Source of the DNA: Haloplanus aerogenes
GTDB taxonomy: Archaea; Halobacteriota; Halobacteria; Halobacteriales; Haloferacaceae
Length of the DNA stretch: 41,138 bases
Assembly (NCBI RefSeq): GCF_003856835.1
Contig: NZ_CP034146.1
Location: forward strand, 1-41,138
Direction: 5' to 3'
In this document: positions 7,089 to 15,270 of the stretch, in pieces
How the letters are laid out: each line of letters starts with the position of its first letter
How positions within the stretch are numbered: the first letter of the stretch is position 1
Position numbers and translations under genes: made by a program
Notes under the pieces: model-generated
What the model was told of the DNA's origin: nothing
Seen by the model: the letters and a program-made list of their open reading frames with translations, nothing else
The model's database searches: none

Positions 7089-7958
7089 CTACGGCGCAAT
7101 CGTCTCCAAGAGATACCTCTGCAGCTGTTGTGACTCGAGCATCTGTACTGTATTCTCCCACTGAGAGCTCACGTCAAACCCGTCATTATCCGGATGTCGC
7201 CCTTTGATCCATGCTGCGACGCGAGTCCGTTCAAGTGCCCCGTAGTCACCCCCGACGCCGCGGATTCGATAGAATGGGACGGGAGACACCGATGGCTCAC
7301 GCCAGTTTGTATCGAATCGAACAACCTCCTCAGGCAGCGTATGAACCTGCTCAGTCCCTTCGTCGATCACGTTTCGGACGTAGCCGGCGATATAATCAGC
7401 CGCTGTGACCTCAGGATACGTGAGATCGGCTTTCGGAAGCCCAGTCACGTATACGCCACCAAACGTCGATTGAAACGATCCGTCGAAGATCTGTGATGCT
7501 TGCGTTCGGAGATGAGCCTGACTATCGCCATACATACTCGGTGCGCCATCCGGGATAAGAATTGAATCACCGCTGAATTCGTCCACGGATGTGATCGTCT
7601 TTTTTGCGAGAACACAGACTGCCGCTGCCTTATGATGGATCGACTCTTGTGACCGCCCAACAGCGACGCTCCACGGAATCGATTCCTCGATCAGCGACTC
7701 GATTAAGCCTTGCACTCGCTGATTTCGTTCAGCCGGTGTCGCATTTTCAACAAGTGTCTGGGATTTCGCTTGCCACGGAGCCAGATTATGCTGTAGAAGC
7801 AGCTCCGCGAGTCGTTCACTATTCTCACGAGGACACCGAACTACAGCAAGGGCAAATGGTTCTGGTCCAACTACTCGACCGGACTCATCTATCCCAATAA
7901 CGTGCTCAGCCCGTGTTGTATTCCCCGAGGACTGATCGATTACCTGAACTGATCGCAC
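7089..7958 (-). CDS. RNase-H-fold protein (RNase HII / DUF3800-like)
   Basis: A 289-residue protein. The N-terminus has HVIGIDESGRVVGPEPFALAVV, close to the GIDEAGRGPVxGPxV block of RNase HII and the DESG start of DUF3800. A later Asp (SILIPDGAPS) and an ADYIAGYVRNVID segment match the remaining acidic positions of the fold; the last is more like DUF3800 (ADyia) than RNase HII. It is therefore probably a metal-dependent nuclease or an integrase-like core, but the substrate is unknown. It is longer than a typical RNase HII. The neighbours on the same strand are a possible nuclease (8123) and an MBL-fold protein (9067), so it belongs to an accessory or defence-like block. Confidence 0.55.
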   Translation of the reverse strand: MRSVQVIDQSSGNTTRAEHVIGIDESGRVVGPEPFALAVVRCPRENSERLAELLLQHNLAPWQAKSQTLVENATPAERNQRVQGLIESLIEESIPWSVAVGRSQESIHHKAAAVCVLAKKTITSVDEFSGDSILIPDGAPSMYGDSQAHLRTQASQIFDGSFQSTFGGVYVTGLPKADLTYPEVTAADYIAGYVRNVIDEGTEQVHTLPEEVVRFDTNWREPSVSPVPFYRIRGVGGDYGALERTRVAAWIKGRHPDNDGFDVSSQWENTVQMLESQQLQRYLLETIAP

Positions 7959-8122
7959 TCTTCCATCACACTCGACATTATCTCGTTATTGCCAACCGTA
8001 GACAGTCACCGTGCTTGAAACCACCGTAACCGTGTCGGAGTCCCCTAATTTAGCCACGCTACTCTCACGACTATCGGCTTATTACTGCCTCTTGATTTTC
8101 TCTCCGAGGTGTTGGTATCAGC

Positions 8123-8923
8123 TCATTCTGGCCGTTCAAGCATTGTGTGTCGTGAACGGCCGATTCCGTGCGTCGACAGGTCAGTCCCCTCTTCGTCGAG
8201 CCTGTAGAGATAACTATTGAGCGACTGCTGATCGATATCGGGTTGCTCGGTAGGAATTCGCACCTCGCCAGTGTGTTGTCGCTCAACGACGGATGTAACC
8301 CGATCCGACAGCCACTCTATATCCCCGTTTACGAGCCGGTTCACTCGTCGCTTGAACGTGCTGTACGCGTCCGTGTGCTCCCCTTGCGATGTGAAGCGCA
8401 GCCCATACTCACAGGCGTTGACCGATTCTTTGAGCGTCTCCCAGTCATACACCAGCGCATCCGGGACACTGTACCGCCCACCGTTGTTGATCTTAGCTCT
8501 GATACCGGTTGGCCGTCCTGCAGTACACGCATTCTCCGGGACGTACACCAGTGATGTGTTTCTCCGAAGCCCGAACATGTCGATGAAGACCGACCGGGAA
8601 AGCGTATGCTCCAAGTTCGTCGCGTCGACGACTTCAGGCAACACAAAGAAGGCTTGGTTGTACTCGTACAGAGAGGTCAGTGTCCGCCACTGATCACGGT
8701 TTACAGAAAACCGGCGGTCTGAATCCGAATCGACGGTGTACGGCCGTTTGTATTGAAAAACGACGGATTTGAGCAACGGCAGATTCGTGTCGTACCCCAA
8801 GATGTTCTCCATCTCTCGGGTTGGTGAGAAGGCTGCGGGCCCGGTGAACTCTTCTTCGAGATCCCCGAGCATATGGTGGGTGGCGTTGACAGTGAGAGTG
8901 TTTTCTGTCGGTGTATCTGTCAT
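8123..8923 (-). CDS. Hypothetical protein with FQYKRP motif, possible nuclease
   Basis: A 266-residue protein I cannot assign. Near residue 55 it has LLKSVVFQYKRPYTV followed by FSVNRDQWRTLTSLYEYNQAFFVLPEV. A strand ending in Lys-Arg-Pro followed by a Q-x-x-x-L helix and an aromatic AFFVLP strand resembles the core of some restriction-endonuclease-like proteins. The catalytic acids are not obvious, so this is a weak inference. The last codons coincide with a 9-bp inverted repeat. A CTTACCAAACA pair (copy C) lies 57 bases upstream of the start. Confidence 0.5.
   Translation of the reverse strand: MTDTPTENTLTVNATHHMLGDLEEEFTGPAAFSPTREMENILGYDTNLPLLKSVVFQYKRPYTVDSDSDRRFSVNRDQWRTLTSLYEYNQAFFVLPEVVDATNLEHTLSRSVFIDMFGLRRNTSLVYVPENACTAGRPTGIRAKINNGGRYSVPDALVYDWETLKESVNACEYGLRFTSQGEHTDAYSTFKRRVNRLVNGDIEWLSDRVTSVVERQHTGEVRIPTEQPDIDQQSLNSYLYRLDEEGTDLSTHGIGRSRHTMLERPE
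8130..8161. terminator. Inverted repeat at the 3' end of the 8123 gene
   Basis: GGCCGTTCA (8130-8138) and TGAACGGCC (8153-8161) form a perfect 9-bp stem around 14 nt. The stem lies within the last dozen codons of the minus-strand gene. It may be a 3'-end hairpin or a protein site. Confidence 0.35.
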
Positions 8924-8979
8924 ATTCTATCGAATCTGTCTGTAGCTGAAAGTACTTCTGGAGGATACGATTTGATTGT

Positions 8980-9022
8980 CTTACCAAACGAGTTCCGATA
9001 CACCTCTTGAATGTTTGGTAAG
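8980..9022. promoter_or_regulatory. CTTACCAAACA inverted pair, copy C
   Basis: CTTACCAAACG (8980-8990) and TGTTTGGTAAG (9012-9022) are separated by 21 nt, with only the innermost base of one arm differing. The pair lies upstream of the gene starting at 8923 (minus) and just beyond the stop of the MBL-fold gene ending at 9067. Confidence 0.7.
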
Positions 9023-9066
9023 AAAGATAGTTCAAGTCGTGTTTTCTGAAGTTTGCTGGACTACGT

Positions 9067-10128
9067 TCAATCGTCGGGGAGATCGAAAATCCCGTCCGGT
9101 TCTGCCTTGTCGACGATAATCGAGTTTGGACGGGTACAAATCGCCTTGATGCGACCGTATTGGCGGGTCGACAGAATCTCTGTCTCCTCACTACATGCGG
9201 AGCGGTAGTTGTCGTAGGCGTCTTGATCGTCTTTCTTCCCGACACTCACGATCACGTACGCAGGATCCATTACCTCTACTGCCTCTCTGTGAAAGCCATC
9301 CTTGCGACCGTGATGAGCGGCTTTCAGCACATGGACGTCTTCGAGAACTTCAGGCCCCCACTCCGCTAAGATTTCGTCCCATACGTCCTCTTCAGCGTCT
9401 CCCGGGAGCAGGATTGAGCGTGTCCCATGCTGGATTTTGAGGACGTAGCTGTAGTCGTTATATTCCGGATCTTCTAGCTCAGCATTCTGCTCATTAAGTT
9501 CCTGAACGAACTCCGGGGACGGATGGAGGATCTCTATATTGTCGTGCTTCCAGTATTTCTTTTGTTGCCCTTGAGTCGGCTGGATATTGTCGTGGTTCGT
9601 GTCTCCCTCTCGAATGTCCTCGTAAAGTTCCCAATCTGCCCACTCGTAGACTTCGTACCAGTCATCTCCATCACGCTCGCGATTGTGATCGGTGTCCCAA
9701 AACACGCTAAATCCGATTTCTTCATCGAGTCGGTTCAACCCCGATAGGTGATCCATATCTGGATGAGTCGCGATGAAGCGCCAGATCTTGTGTGTCACCT
9801 CGTCAAAATTCTCGTTATAGTACTCGATTGGATCATTGAGGTACTCTTGAGCGTACTCTTCAGGGCTGATCTGACTTTTTTGCCGAATCCCAGATAAGCG
9901 GCTTTGCTGGTCGTCTTTCACCGGAAATTGACGATAGTACTCCAGACTGCTGATGTCGTCTTCCTCGACGTGTTCCTTCTGCTCCGGCCAATCGTTGATA
10001 TCGATAACCGATATTCGCCCCTCGTCCCGATGTTGATCACCAGGGTGCCGAACGATGGTGCAATCACCATGGTCAACGTTCAAAAAATGAACCTGGAGGT
10101 GATTATAGAGCACTAGATGTGAACACAC
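9067..10128 (-). CDS. Metallo-beta-lactamase-fold hydrolase, ComEC-type
   Basis: A 353-residue MBL-fold protein. The first strand is LQVHFLNVDHGDCTIVRHPGD, the metal motif is THPDMDHLSG at residues 121-130, LLPGDAEEDVWDEIL gives the bridging Asp, and LKAAHHGRKDGFH is the following His motif. Together with VIVSVGKKDDQDAY these resemble the soluble domain of ComEC/Rec2. Such stand-alone proteins are probably nucleic-acid or phosphodiester hydrolases. It is divergent from a second MBL protein (10215) with an 87-base gap, so they may be co-regulated. The exact start is uncertain, since GTG codons shortly inside would also keep the first strand. Confidence 0.8.
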   Translation of the reverse strand: MCSHLVLYNHLQVHFLNVDHGDCTIVRHPGDQHRDEGRISVIDINDWPEQKEHVEEDDISSLEYYRQFPVKDDQQSRLSGIRQKSQISPEEYAQEYLNDPIEYYNENFDEVTHKIWRFIATHPDMDHLSGLNRLDEEIGFSVFWDTDHNRERDGDDWYEVYEWADWELYEDIREGDTNHDNIQPTQGQQKKYWKHDNIEILHPSPEFVQELNEQNAELEDPEYNDYSYVLKIQHGTRSILLPGDAEEDVWDEILAEWGPEVLEDVHVLKAAHHGRKDGFHREAVEVMDPAYVIVSVGKKDDQDAYDNYRSACSEETEILSTRQYGRIKAICTRPNSIIVDKAEPDGIFDLPDD

Positions 10129-10214
10129 ACCAGCCCCGTATGTTTCTTTCGTGGTGGCAGTTCCTCTTCAGTTCTGCCCGAACTTCCTAAACGGGCGGCT
10201 AATCTAATACCAGT

Positions 10215-11096
10215 ATGGCTGCTGTCGAGATCTACATTTGGGATGTCGAGCGGGGGGATGCGATTTTCGTTAAGGGGCCAGAACGGAACGCAGTCATTGA
10301 TCTGGGCCAGCACGCGAACGGCTTTTCGCCCAGTCGCCACATCCATACACAGCACGGAATCGACTCGGTTGATTATCTAGTGCTCACGCATCCAGATGAA
10401 GATCACATCGAAGATCTCCCCGAGTTTTCATCATATTTCTCACCTGAAGTGATTGCCCGTCGTGACGAAGCAGACGAGTATATCAGACGGCGGAAAAACG
10501 ATCTCTACCCCGACCGCTCACACTACCAGTCAGTGACAGAAGCTTATCTAACACTCACTGATACGTACGATCGACGAGCAACCTTCTCCCCGAGTGACCC
10601 CTCCTGGAATGGAGGTCTGACATTCACCCACCACATTCTTTCGTTAGCAGAGGCCGGAACGACACCTATCGACGATTTAAGCAGAGGAGAGACGGTGAAC
10701 CTGAACAATCTCAGCATCTTGACGGTGCTTGAATATGGATCGTTCAAGTTCGTCACTGCGGGCGATCTCGAACAGGAGGCGCTTGAAACCCTTCTGGAGC
10801 AGTCCTCCGTCTGTGATGACCTTCGCAATACGAATGTCCTCGTCGCCCCTCACCACGGCCGTGAAAGCAGTTATACACCGAAATTATTCCAGCATATGAC
10901 GCCGGAGTTAGTCGCGATATCGGATGCGAAAGCCGGGTCGACGAATGCAAGCCAGAAATACAGTGCGCAAGCGACTGGCGCGACCGTCTCCCGACGATCA
11001 GGAACGAAAACAAATCGGAATGTTGTTACGACGCGGCAGGATGGCGTTATCTATCTCGGAATCGACGACGAAGAGTACCGTGTACGAATCGATTGA
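10215..11096 (+). CDS. Second metallo-beta-lactamase-fold hydrolase
   Basis: A 293-residue MBL-fold protein, divergent from the one at 9067-10128. It starts with VEIYIWDVERGDAIFVKGP and has the metal motif THPDEDHIED (His59, Asp61, Asp63, His64), KFVTAGDLEQEALETLL and LVAPHHGRESSY. It lacks the 80-residue insertion seen between the first strands and the HPDMDH motif of its neighbour, so the two are distant relatives rather than a recent duplication. The likely reaction is phosphodiester hydrolysis. Three genes follow on the same strand, all with membrane segments, suggesting that a soluble hydrolase works with membrane partners. Confidence 0.8.
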   Translation: MAAVEIYIWDVERGDAIFVKGPERNAVIDLGQHANGFSPSRHIHTQHGIDSVDYLVLTHPDEDHIEDLPEFSSYFSPEVIARRDEADEYIRRRKNDLYPDRSHYQSVTEAYLTLTDTYDRRATFSPSDPSWNGGLTFTHHILSLAEAGTTPIDDLSRGETVNLNNLSILTVLEYGSFKFVTAGDLEQEALETLLEQSSVCDDLRNTNVLVAPHHGRESSYTPKLFQHMTPELVAISDAKAGSTNASQKYSAQATGATVSRRSGTKTNRNVVTTRQDGVIYLGIDDEEYRVRID

Positions 11097-11160
11097 CCGA
11101 CTTCGATACTCGTGAATCTCGGCCAAGTGTTTATAATGCGTTAGCCGCAAATGTCAGCTA

Positions 11161-11451
11161 ATGGTATCCACCTTCGACCCCGCCCAGAATGGTGGGATCG
11201 GCGACGGCCCCGAGTTACGGACTACTGTCCCCACCACGAGGACGACCTCGAATGGATTATTCGACGATATTCAGGACTCCACAGCGACAACGTCGGAGCA
11301 GCAGTCTCAGCAACCCTCGTTGGGAGAGGCTATTGGGAGCGCGCTCGTCCTCGTCGGCGCAGCGTGGCTCGCTGGTGAGATCCTGGGAGAGATCTTTGGA
11401 TCCGGGGCAGATCTGACTGCTGTCGAACAACAGATTCTCGCGTCGGCATAG
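11161..11451 (+). CDS. Small protein with one C-terminal membrane segment
   Basis: A 96-residue protein. The first 60 residues are polar and rich in Thr, Ser and Gln, probably disordered. The rest holds one hydrophobic helix (IGSALVLVGAAWLAGEILGEIFG) and a short helical tail. It has no recognised family. A TATA-like TTTATAAT about 30 bases before the ATG suggests its own leaderless transcript. It sits between the MBL gene and the larger membrane protein and may be a membrane tether or small effector of the cassette. Confidence 0.5.
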   Translation: MVSTFDPAQNGGIGDGPELRTTVPTTRTTSNGLFDDIQDSTATTSEQQSQQPSLGEAIGSALVLVGAAWLAGEILGEIFGSGADLTAVEQQILASA

Positions 11452-11546
11452 CTGGATTTTCGGTCGGGTGGATCTCTCAACAATACTCCTTCAGTGGTGC
11501 ATATGAGATGATATATGGGCTATCGGGTTGTCCGTAGTAACAGGCT

Positions 11547-12239
11547 ATGGCTCTTGCGCGAAGCTTCCGAGCGCTGGGATTCTATGATGTCATCACGAAT
11601 CTCGTTCCTGGCGCGCTCTGGATTGGCGCTCTCATTCTTTTACTCCCGGTTGACGAGCTGATACAGGGCCTTCCCAGTGGGGTAGTTGTCGGGGGATTTC
11701 TCACGCTCGCATACGTGACCGGCCATCTGCTTCAGGCGCTGGGTAGCTGGGCTGATTCACCCACGACCTTCGGTGATACACTTACCGCAATTCAAAATGA
11801 GACACCAGCGACGGCGCCGATCACAGTCACATACGTTGAAGAATCGTTTTTGACGCTGTGTGAACAGCAGTTTACACTTCCATCGGATTTCGAACATTAC
11901 GGGAAGCTCCTGAAGATGGTACTGAGTTATCTTGAGACAACACCCTATACGCGTGCTCTCCGGTTTCAGTCAGTCTATTCGTTCCATCGGAGTATGTGGG
12001 CCGCGTCCTGGTCTCTGCTCGTAGTGCTCGCTGTTTTAGGTGGTCTTAGCGCTCTGGGACACTCACTTCTCCCCTCAATTACCGTAACTGGTGGAGTTAC
12101 TATCGCTGCACTTGTCGGCGTTGCTGTCTTTTGGAACCGCAAAAATAAGTTCGACAAGACCTTCGTAAAATACCTGTTCGTCGATTTTTATAATGCTCAG
12201 CAATCGACTGTATCCGGAAATTCTGGCCCCGGGAGCTGA
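11547..12239 (+). CDS. Membrane protein with NLVPG signature
   Basis: A 230-residue protein with four or five predicted membrane segments: two near the N-terminus (VPGALWIGALILLLP and VVVGGFLTLAYVTGHLLQALG) and two near residues 150-200 (WAASWSLLVVLAVLGGLSAL and ITVTGGVTIAALVGVAVFW). A soluble helical domain lies between them. The N-terminal FYDVITNLVPG phrase resembles the YD-x-x-x-x-PG start of bacterial membrane proteins often found in accessory and defence loci; this is recognition of a pattern, not a family match. The TATA-like GATATATG is about 35 bases upstream. It is a plausible membrane effector or anchor with the MBL hydrolases. Confidence 0.55.
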   Translation: MALARSFRALGFYDVITNLVPGALWIGALILLLPVDELIQGLPSGVVVGGFLTLAYVTGHLLQALGSWADSPTTFGDTLTAIQNETPATAPITVTYVEESFLTLCEQQFTLPSDFEHYGKLLKMVLSYLETTPYTRALRFQSVYSFHRSMWAASWSLLVVLAVLGGLSALGHSLLPSITVTGGVTIAALVGVAVFWNRKNKFDKTFVKYLFVDFYNAQQSTVSGNSGPGS

Positions 12240-12295
12240 TGCTTGATCTCTGACTAGACGGCACTTTCACGTCTCCGGAGCCGGATATCGATGAT

Positions 12296-12625
12296 ATGAA
12301 CGTAGAGGAAGCTATTGAAACCGGGGGCTTGGCAGCATTCTTTCTGTTTACTGCCCTGTTTCTCTCTACGATTAATTTCTCACTCGGTGGGTCGCCGAAT
12401 ACTGTAGAGACTGCCAACAAACTCTCACGTTTCCTCTATGCCGGCGTGATGACCGTTGCTCCGACATCTCAGCTGGCGATAGCTATTGACTTAGTTGCTG
12501 CTCTGATCGCTTCTGTGGGGCTACTACAGGGTGTCAAAGAGTCCATCAAGGGCGGGGCCATCGGTGCTGCGTTTCTCTACTTTTTCATCGGATTCTTGGT
12601 GAATTATGCGACTGCTCCGGTGTGA
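12296..12625 (+). CDS. Small three-segment membrane protein
   Basis: A 109-residue protein with three hydrophobic helices at about residues 10-28, 50-78 and 85-106. The loops are short and contain few charges. No family was recognised. It follows the NLVPG membrane protein by 57 bases on the same strand and is likely part of the same cassette. After its stop a convergent small membrane gene begins. Confidence 0.5.
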   Translation: MNVEEAIETGGLAAFFLFTALFLSTINFSLGGSPNTVETANKLSRFLYAGVMTVAPTSQLAIAIDLVAALIASVGLLQGVKESIKGGAIGAAFLYFFIGFLVNYATAPV

Positions 12626-12698
12626 ACGACCAAAAAATTGGAAAAGTAGTTTGCGTACGATACCTCAGCCCTTCCTAGGGCACTACGTTGGGTTTTGT

Positions 12699-12902
12699 TT
12701 AGTCGTCAGTCTCGGTTTTCCACCCCGCGAGCATCCAACTCATTGTGCTCAGGAAGCTGAACACGATCATCAGCAGGCTGTTCCAAATTAACATTCCTTG
12801 CGTTGCGCTCGGATGTAATCTGGAGACCAGCGCTGCGATCGCGAACAGCTTCGCGAACACCAAGTTGAACATGGCTAGCGGACGATACAGTTGTTCGTGC
12901 AA
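12699..12902 (-). CDS. Small two-segment membrane protein
   Basis: A 67-residue protein with two hydrophobic helices (MFNLVFAKLFAIAALV and MLIWNSLLMIVFSFLSTMSWMLAGW) and an acidic tail. The amino-acid pattern is more membrane-like than expected of a chance frame, but a short gene cannot be proved by reading alone. A later Met near residue 11 is an alternative start. The palindrome at 12955-12993 lies about 55 bases upstream and might control it as well as the RNA on the plus strand. Confidence 0.45.
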   Translation of the reverse strand: MHEQLYRPLAMFNLVFAKLFAIAALVSRLHPSATQGMLIWNSLLMIVFSFLSTMSWMLAGWKTETDD

Positions 12903-12954
12903 GTTCGTGTTCTATCCTATTTGGTGTGCTTGAGCCTGGTGCAGGGCCGGCAGA

Positions 12955-12993
12955 AGGTATATACTGTATGAGTATGTACAGTATGTCACCTTC
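12955..12993. promoter_or_regulatory. Nested palindromic operator over a TATA box
   Basis: An inner perfect 8-bp repeat ATACTGTA / TACAGTAT (12962-12969, 12978-12985) sits inside an outer AAGGT / ACCTT pair (12955-12959, 12989-12993). The sequence GTATATAC at 12958-12965 is a good TATA box for rightward transcription, with an expected start near 12988-12992. That is exactly where the first RNA hairpin begins. A repressor bound here would block TBP. Confidence 0.6.
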
Positions 12994-13210
12994 CGCACGG
13001 TTAGTGTGGAAGCGCTGCACTACACGGAACGATAGGGCGTTCCGAGCAGGACACGACCCAAGGACCGGTCATCCTCGCTGACAACCCTCATTGCCAGCGA
13101 GGCACGATACTTGGTGCGCCGGCGGTCCCTATGCCGCCGGGAAGCGGATCTGACCATCCTGTTCCCCTGGTACTGGGGGACTTCCTTCCGTGGTGGATCA
13201 CCTCTTTCGT
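12990..13210 (+). ncRNA. Candidate structured non-coding RNA
   Basis: No gene was found in this 220-base stretch, but consecutive stems are visible. They are CTTCCGCAC/GTGTGGAAG (12991-13013, one G-U pair), CGGAACG/CGTTCCG (13025-13044), CCTCGCTG/CAGCGAGG (13073-13102), CCGGCGG/CCGCCGG (13119-13140) and GTTCCCC/GGGGGAC (13161-13181, one G-U pair). The strand is inferred from the promoter at 12958. The segment ends with TGGATCACCTC (13194-13204), the sequence of the 16S rRNA 3' end including the anti-Shine-Dalgarno core. No known RNA family was recognised. Confidence 0.5.
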
Positions 13211-13247
13211 GTTAGCACATGGCACGGCCAGGGTAATAAAGATTGCG

Positions 13248-13259
13248 ACTAAATTTAGT
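13248..13259. promoter_or_regulatory. 12-bp perfect palindrome ACTAAATTTAGT
   Basis: A self-complementary AT-rich dodecamer in the gap between the candidate RNA and the 3' end of the gene at 13275. It may be a protein site or an end-of-transcript feature. Confidence 0.3.
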
Positions 13260-13274
13260 TTATAGCGTATTATC

Positions 13275-13949
13275 TTAGGGAAAGAACTCGCTCGGGCTAG
13301 GTTCTGCTATGGACGTAGAATCAGCATCCGATTTCATATGAGCTATGGCTCTCTGCTTCCATACCTCAATATCTCCGGATGGGGCTACTGGACCGGCGTA
13401 CACTGCCAATTTCAGCACACTCAATAATTCATCAGCTGCCTTCCCCGTCTCCCGTTCGTACCTATGGATACGCTCACGCGCGTCATCATCAATCATTGGT
13501 GCGAGAGCCCGTTCACCCACAACACTATCTGCGATCTGCCGTATGGCCTGATTTTTAGTACAAATTTGTGTCCTTGAATCTGAAAGTTCGTTTTTTCGCT
13601 CGTGGAAGAACGTATGAAGACGTTCTCTCCAGGACTCCTCGAAAGTCTGTGGATTAGCGTCTGGTCCTCCGAAGCCCCCACTTTTGTCGATTACGTCACT
13701 TCTGTAACTGAGATCCACGACTTTCCACCCTTCGAGTGAGACGGGTGGACGATACTCTTCGAGAACAACATCGAGGTAATCCACCACGATGATTAGCCTT
13801 TTTGTCTCCGTGACGTCCTCCGGATTAGTGTCCTGATATTCGAATGCATCAGCGATGAATCGGAGGAGGAATACGTTGTCGAAGGCACTCCCTGGGTTCT
13901 CACCACCCAGTTCACGGATTGCTTGATTGAGTGGGGGTTGGTCGTGCAT
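13275..13949 (-). CDS. Hypothetical protein divergent from an RHH gene
   Basis: A 224-residue protein with no recognised family. The frame is open further upstream to 14198, but that part overlaps the divergent gene and reads as non-protein, so the ATG at 13949 (MHDQPPLNQAIREL) is chosen. The body alternates strands and helices: KRLIIVVDYLDVVLEEYRPP, then a WKVVDLSYRSDVID strand, then long charged helices (ESWRERLHTFFHERKNEL). The strand with VVDYLDVV followed by GWKVVDLSY could be a nucleotide-binding or nuclease core, but no catalytic set is clear. It shares a 120-base intergenic region with the RHH gene and may be its operon-like partner in control. Confidence 0.5.
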   Translation of the reverse strand: MHDQPPLNQAIRELGGENPGSAFDNVFLLRFIADAFEYQDTNPEDVTETKRLIIVVDYLDVVLEEYRPPVSLEGWKVVDLSYRSDVIDKSGGFGGPDANPQTFEESWRERLHTFFHERKNELSDSRTQICTKNQAIRQIADSVVGERALAPMIDDDARERIHRYERETGKAADELLSVLKLAVYAGPVAPSGDIEVWKQRAIAHMKSDADSTSIAEPSPSEFFP

Positions 13950-14071
13950 CACTATACTCGTGAGACACGTTAGCACGCCAGTTGTAAAAGTATGTCGGAA
14001 GTTTAGATTAGGGGTGGCTAAAACTAATACTATGGCCACTTTTTTGTAGTTGTGGGTTGTTGGCCCCCCTA

Positions 14072-14614
14072 ATGGGAGAAAGCACGAAGCAGATCGGCGT
14101 CCAGGTTGATGAGGATCTGAAGGAGGATTTCCGGAATGTTGTAAAACACCGCCACGATGGAATTCGCGGTCCTTTGGGTGATGCCTATGAGACTGCAATG
14201 AAGCTGTACATTGCCACGTACCTCCTTACAGAACCCTCTGAATATACCACGCTCGTCGATTCAACTGATGTGGATACAGAAGCATTCGAGCAACGGCTCT
14301 CAGAGTACGTTGATTCTGTTGGAGAGCAGCTCATTGAACTACATCGATTAATCCAACAGCACGAACAAGCTCCACTCCTGTCGCCACCCTCTGCAAGAGG
14401 ACAACTTCAACGCATACAGGGCGATTCTCCTTCCGACGCGTGGAGCCGTCTCAGAACACAGTTACCATTGGAACCCCCGAAAGATGAAGCGACGTATAAT
14501 CCGGAGGCATCGGATCAGGGCGCCGATGAAATGACCCAAAAAATACGAGAGGAGATTAAGAAAATGGCTGAAGAAGGGGAAATCGATCTCGACGCAACTA
14601 ACGATAATAAATAG
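14072..14614 (+). CDS. Plasmid-type ribbon-helix-helix protein
   Basis: A 180-residue protein. Residues 5-55 (KQIGVQVDEDLKEDFRNVV...GPLGDAYETAMKLYIATYL) form a ribbon-helix-helix unit. It is followed by a helical linker, a polar middle and an acidic helical tail (TQKIREEIKKMAEEGEIDLD). Haloarchaeal plasmids often encode RHH proteins of this size that act in copy control or partition. Whether this one binds the CTATAG arrays is an open possibility. The ATG at 14072 fits the start of the ribbon; an ATG at 14057 is also in frame. The upstream GTGGC/GCCAC repeat near 14020 could be its operator. Confidence 0.6.
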   Translation: MGESTKQIGVQVDEDLKEDFRNVVKHRHDGIRGPLGDAYETAMKLYIATYLLTEPSEYTTLVDSTDVDTEAFEQRLSEYVDSVGEQLIELHRLIQQHEQAPLLSPPSARGQLQRIQGDSPSDAWSRLRTQLPLEPPKDEATYNPEASDQGADEMTQKIREEIKKMAEEGEIDLDATNDNK

Positions 14615-14675
14615 GAATCTCTGCTTCGGCCGATACCAGTCGGACTTTTGCCCTGGTACTGTCTACGACGAGGTA

Positions 14676-15224
14676 GTGACGGAGCTCGAGGTCGCCAACG
14701 TCGTCGGGATGATCACCTATCAGCAGGAACTCGACCTCGCGGCGCTTGCTAAGACGTTCGAAGAGCGAGACGAAATCACGGATGTCACCTACGAACCGGC
14801 CGACAACCACTGGTTACAGACGCGCTTTGCCCCCGACGACACGTACGTCGCCTTCTATCGGACGGGACGTTGTTCGATTGCTGGCTGTCGGTCCATCGAA
14901 CACTTCGAAACGATGGTCGACCGTGTGAATGCGGTCATGCGTGAGCTGCTGGACTTCGAGTACGAGCCGGCGGCTGAAATCAGTAATATCGTGGCGACGA
15001 GCGATCTCGGCTCGCCGATTCCGTTGGAACTGCTTACCCTCGAGCTGGGGATGGATGCCGTCGAGTACGAGCCGGAGCAGTTCCCAGCGCTGATGTATCG
15101 TGGAGCGGACCACGTGATCCTCGTCTTCGCGAGCGGAAAGTTGCTTTGTACTGGACTTACCGATCTGGAGGCCGTCTCCGAAGCGGTCGACGATCTCCGA
15201 GGGCGGATTCAAGCCGTCGTCTGA
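14676..15224 (+). CDS. Divergent TATA-binding protein, paralogue 1
   Basis: A 182-residue TBP, near the normal length for archaeal TBP. It has two repeats. The second (from about residue 95) is canonical: a strand ending in SNIVATSDLGSPIPLELL, then EYEPEQFPALMYR and VILVFASGKLLCTG. The first begins well (LEVANVVGMITYQQELDL) but has lost the FPG-x-x-YR segment, which now reads YEPADNHWLQTRF, and its SGK turn reads YRTGR. Because paired phenylalanines in both repeats kink the TATA box, one half of the DNA contact should be altered. The GTG start at 14676 lies 62 bases after the RHH gene. It is probably an alternative promoter-recognition factor. Confidence 0.85.
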   Translation: MTELEVANVVGMITYQQELDLAALAKTFEERDEITDVTYEPADNHWLQTRFAPDDTYVAFYRTGRCSIAGCRSIEHFETMVDRVNAVMRELLDFEYEPAAEISNIVATSDLGSPIPLELLTLELGMDAVEYEPEQFPALMYRGADHVILVFASGKLLCTGLTDLEAVSEAVDDLRGRIQAVV

Positions 15225-15270
15225 ATGGCCCCTCTCGAAATGCGATGTGGATCGGCTCTTCACTGACTGT

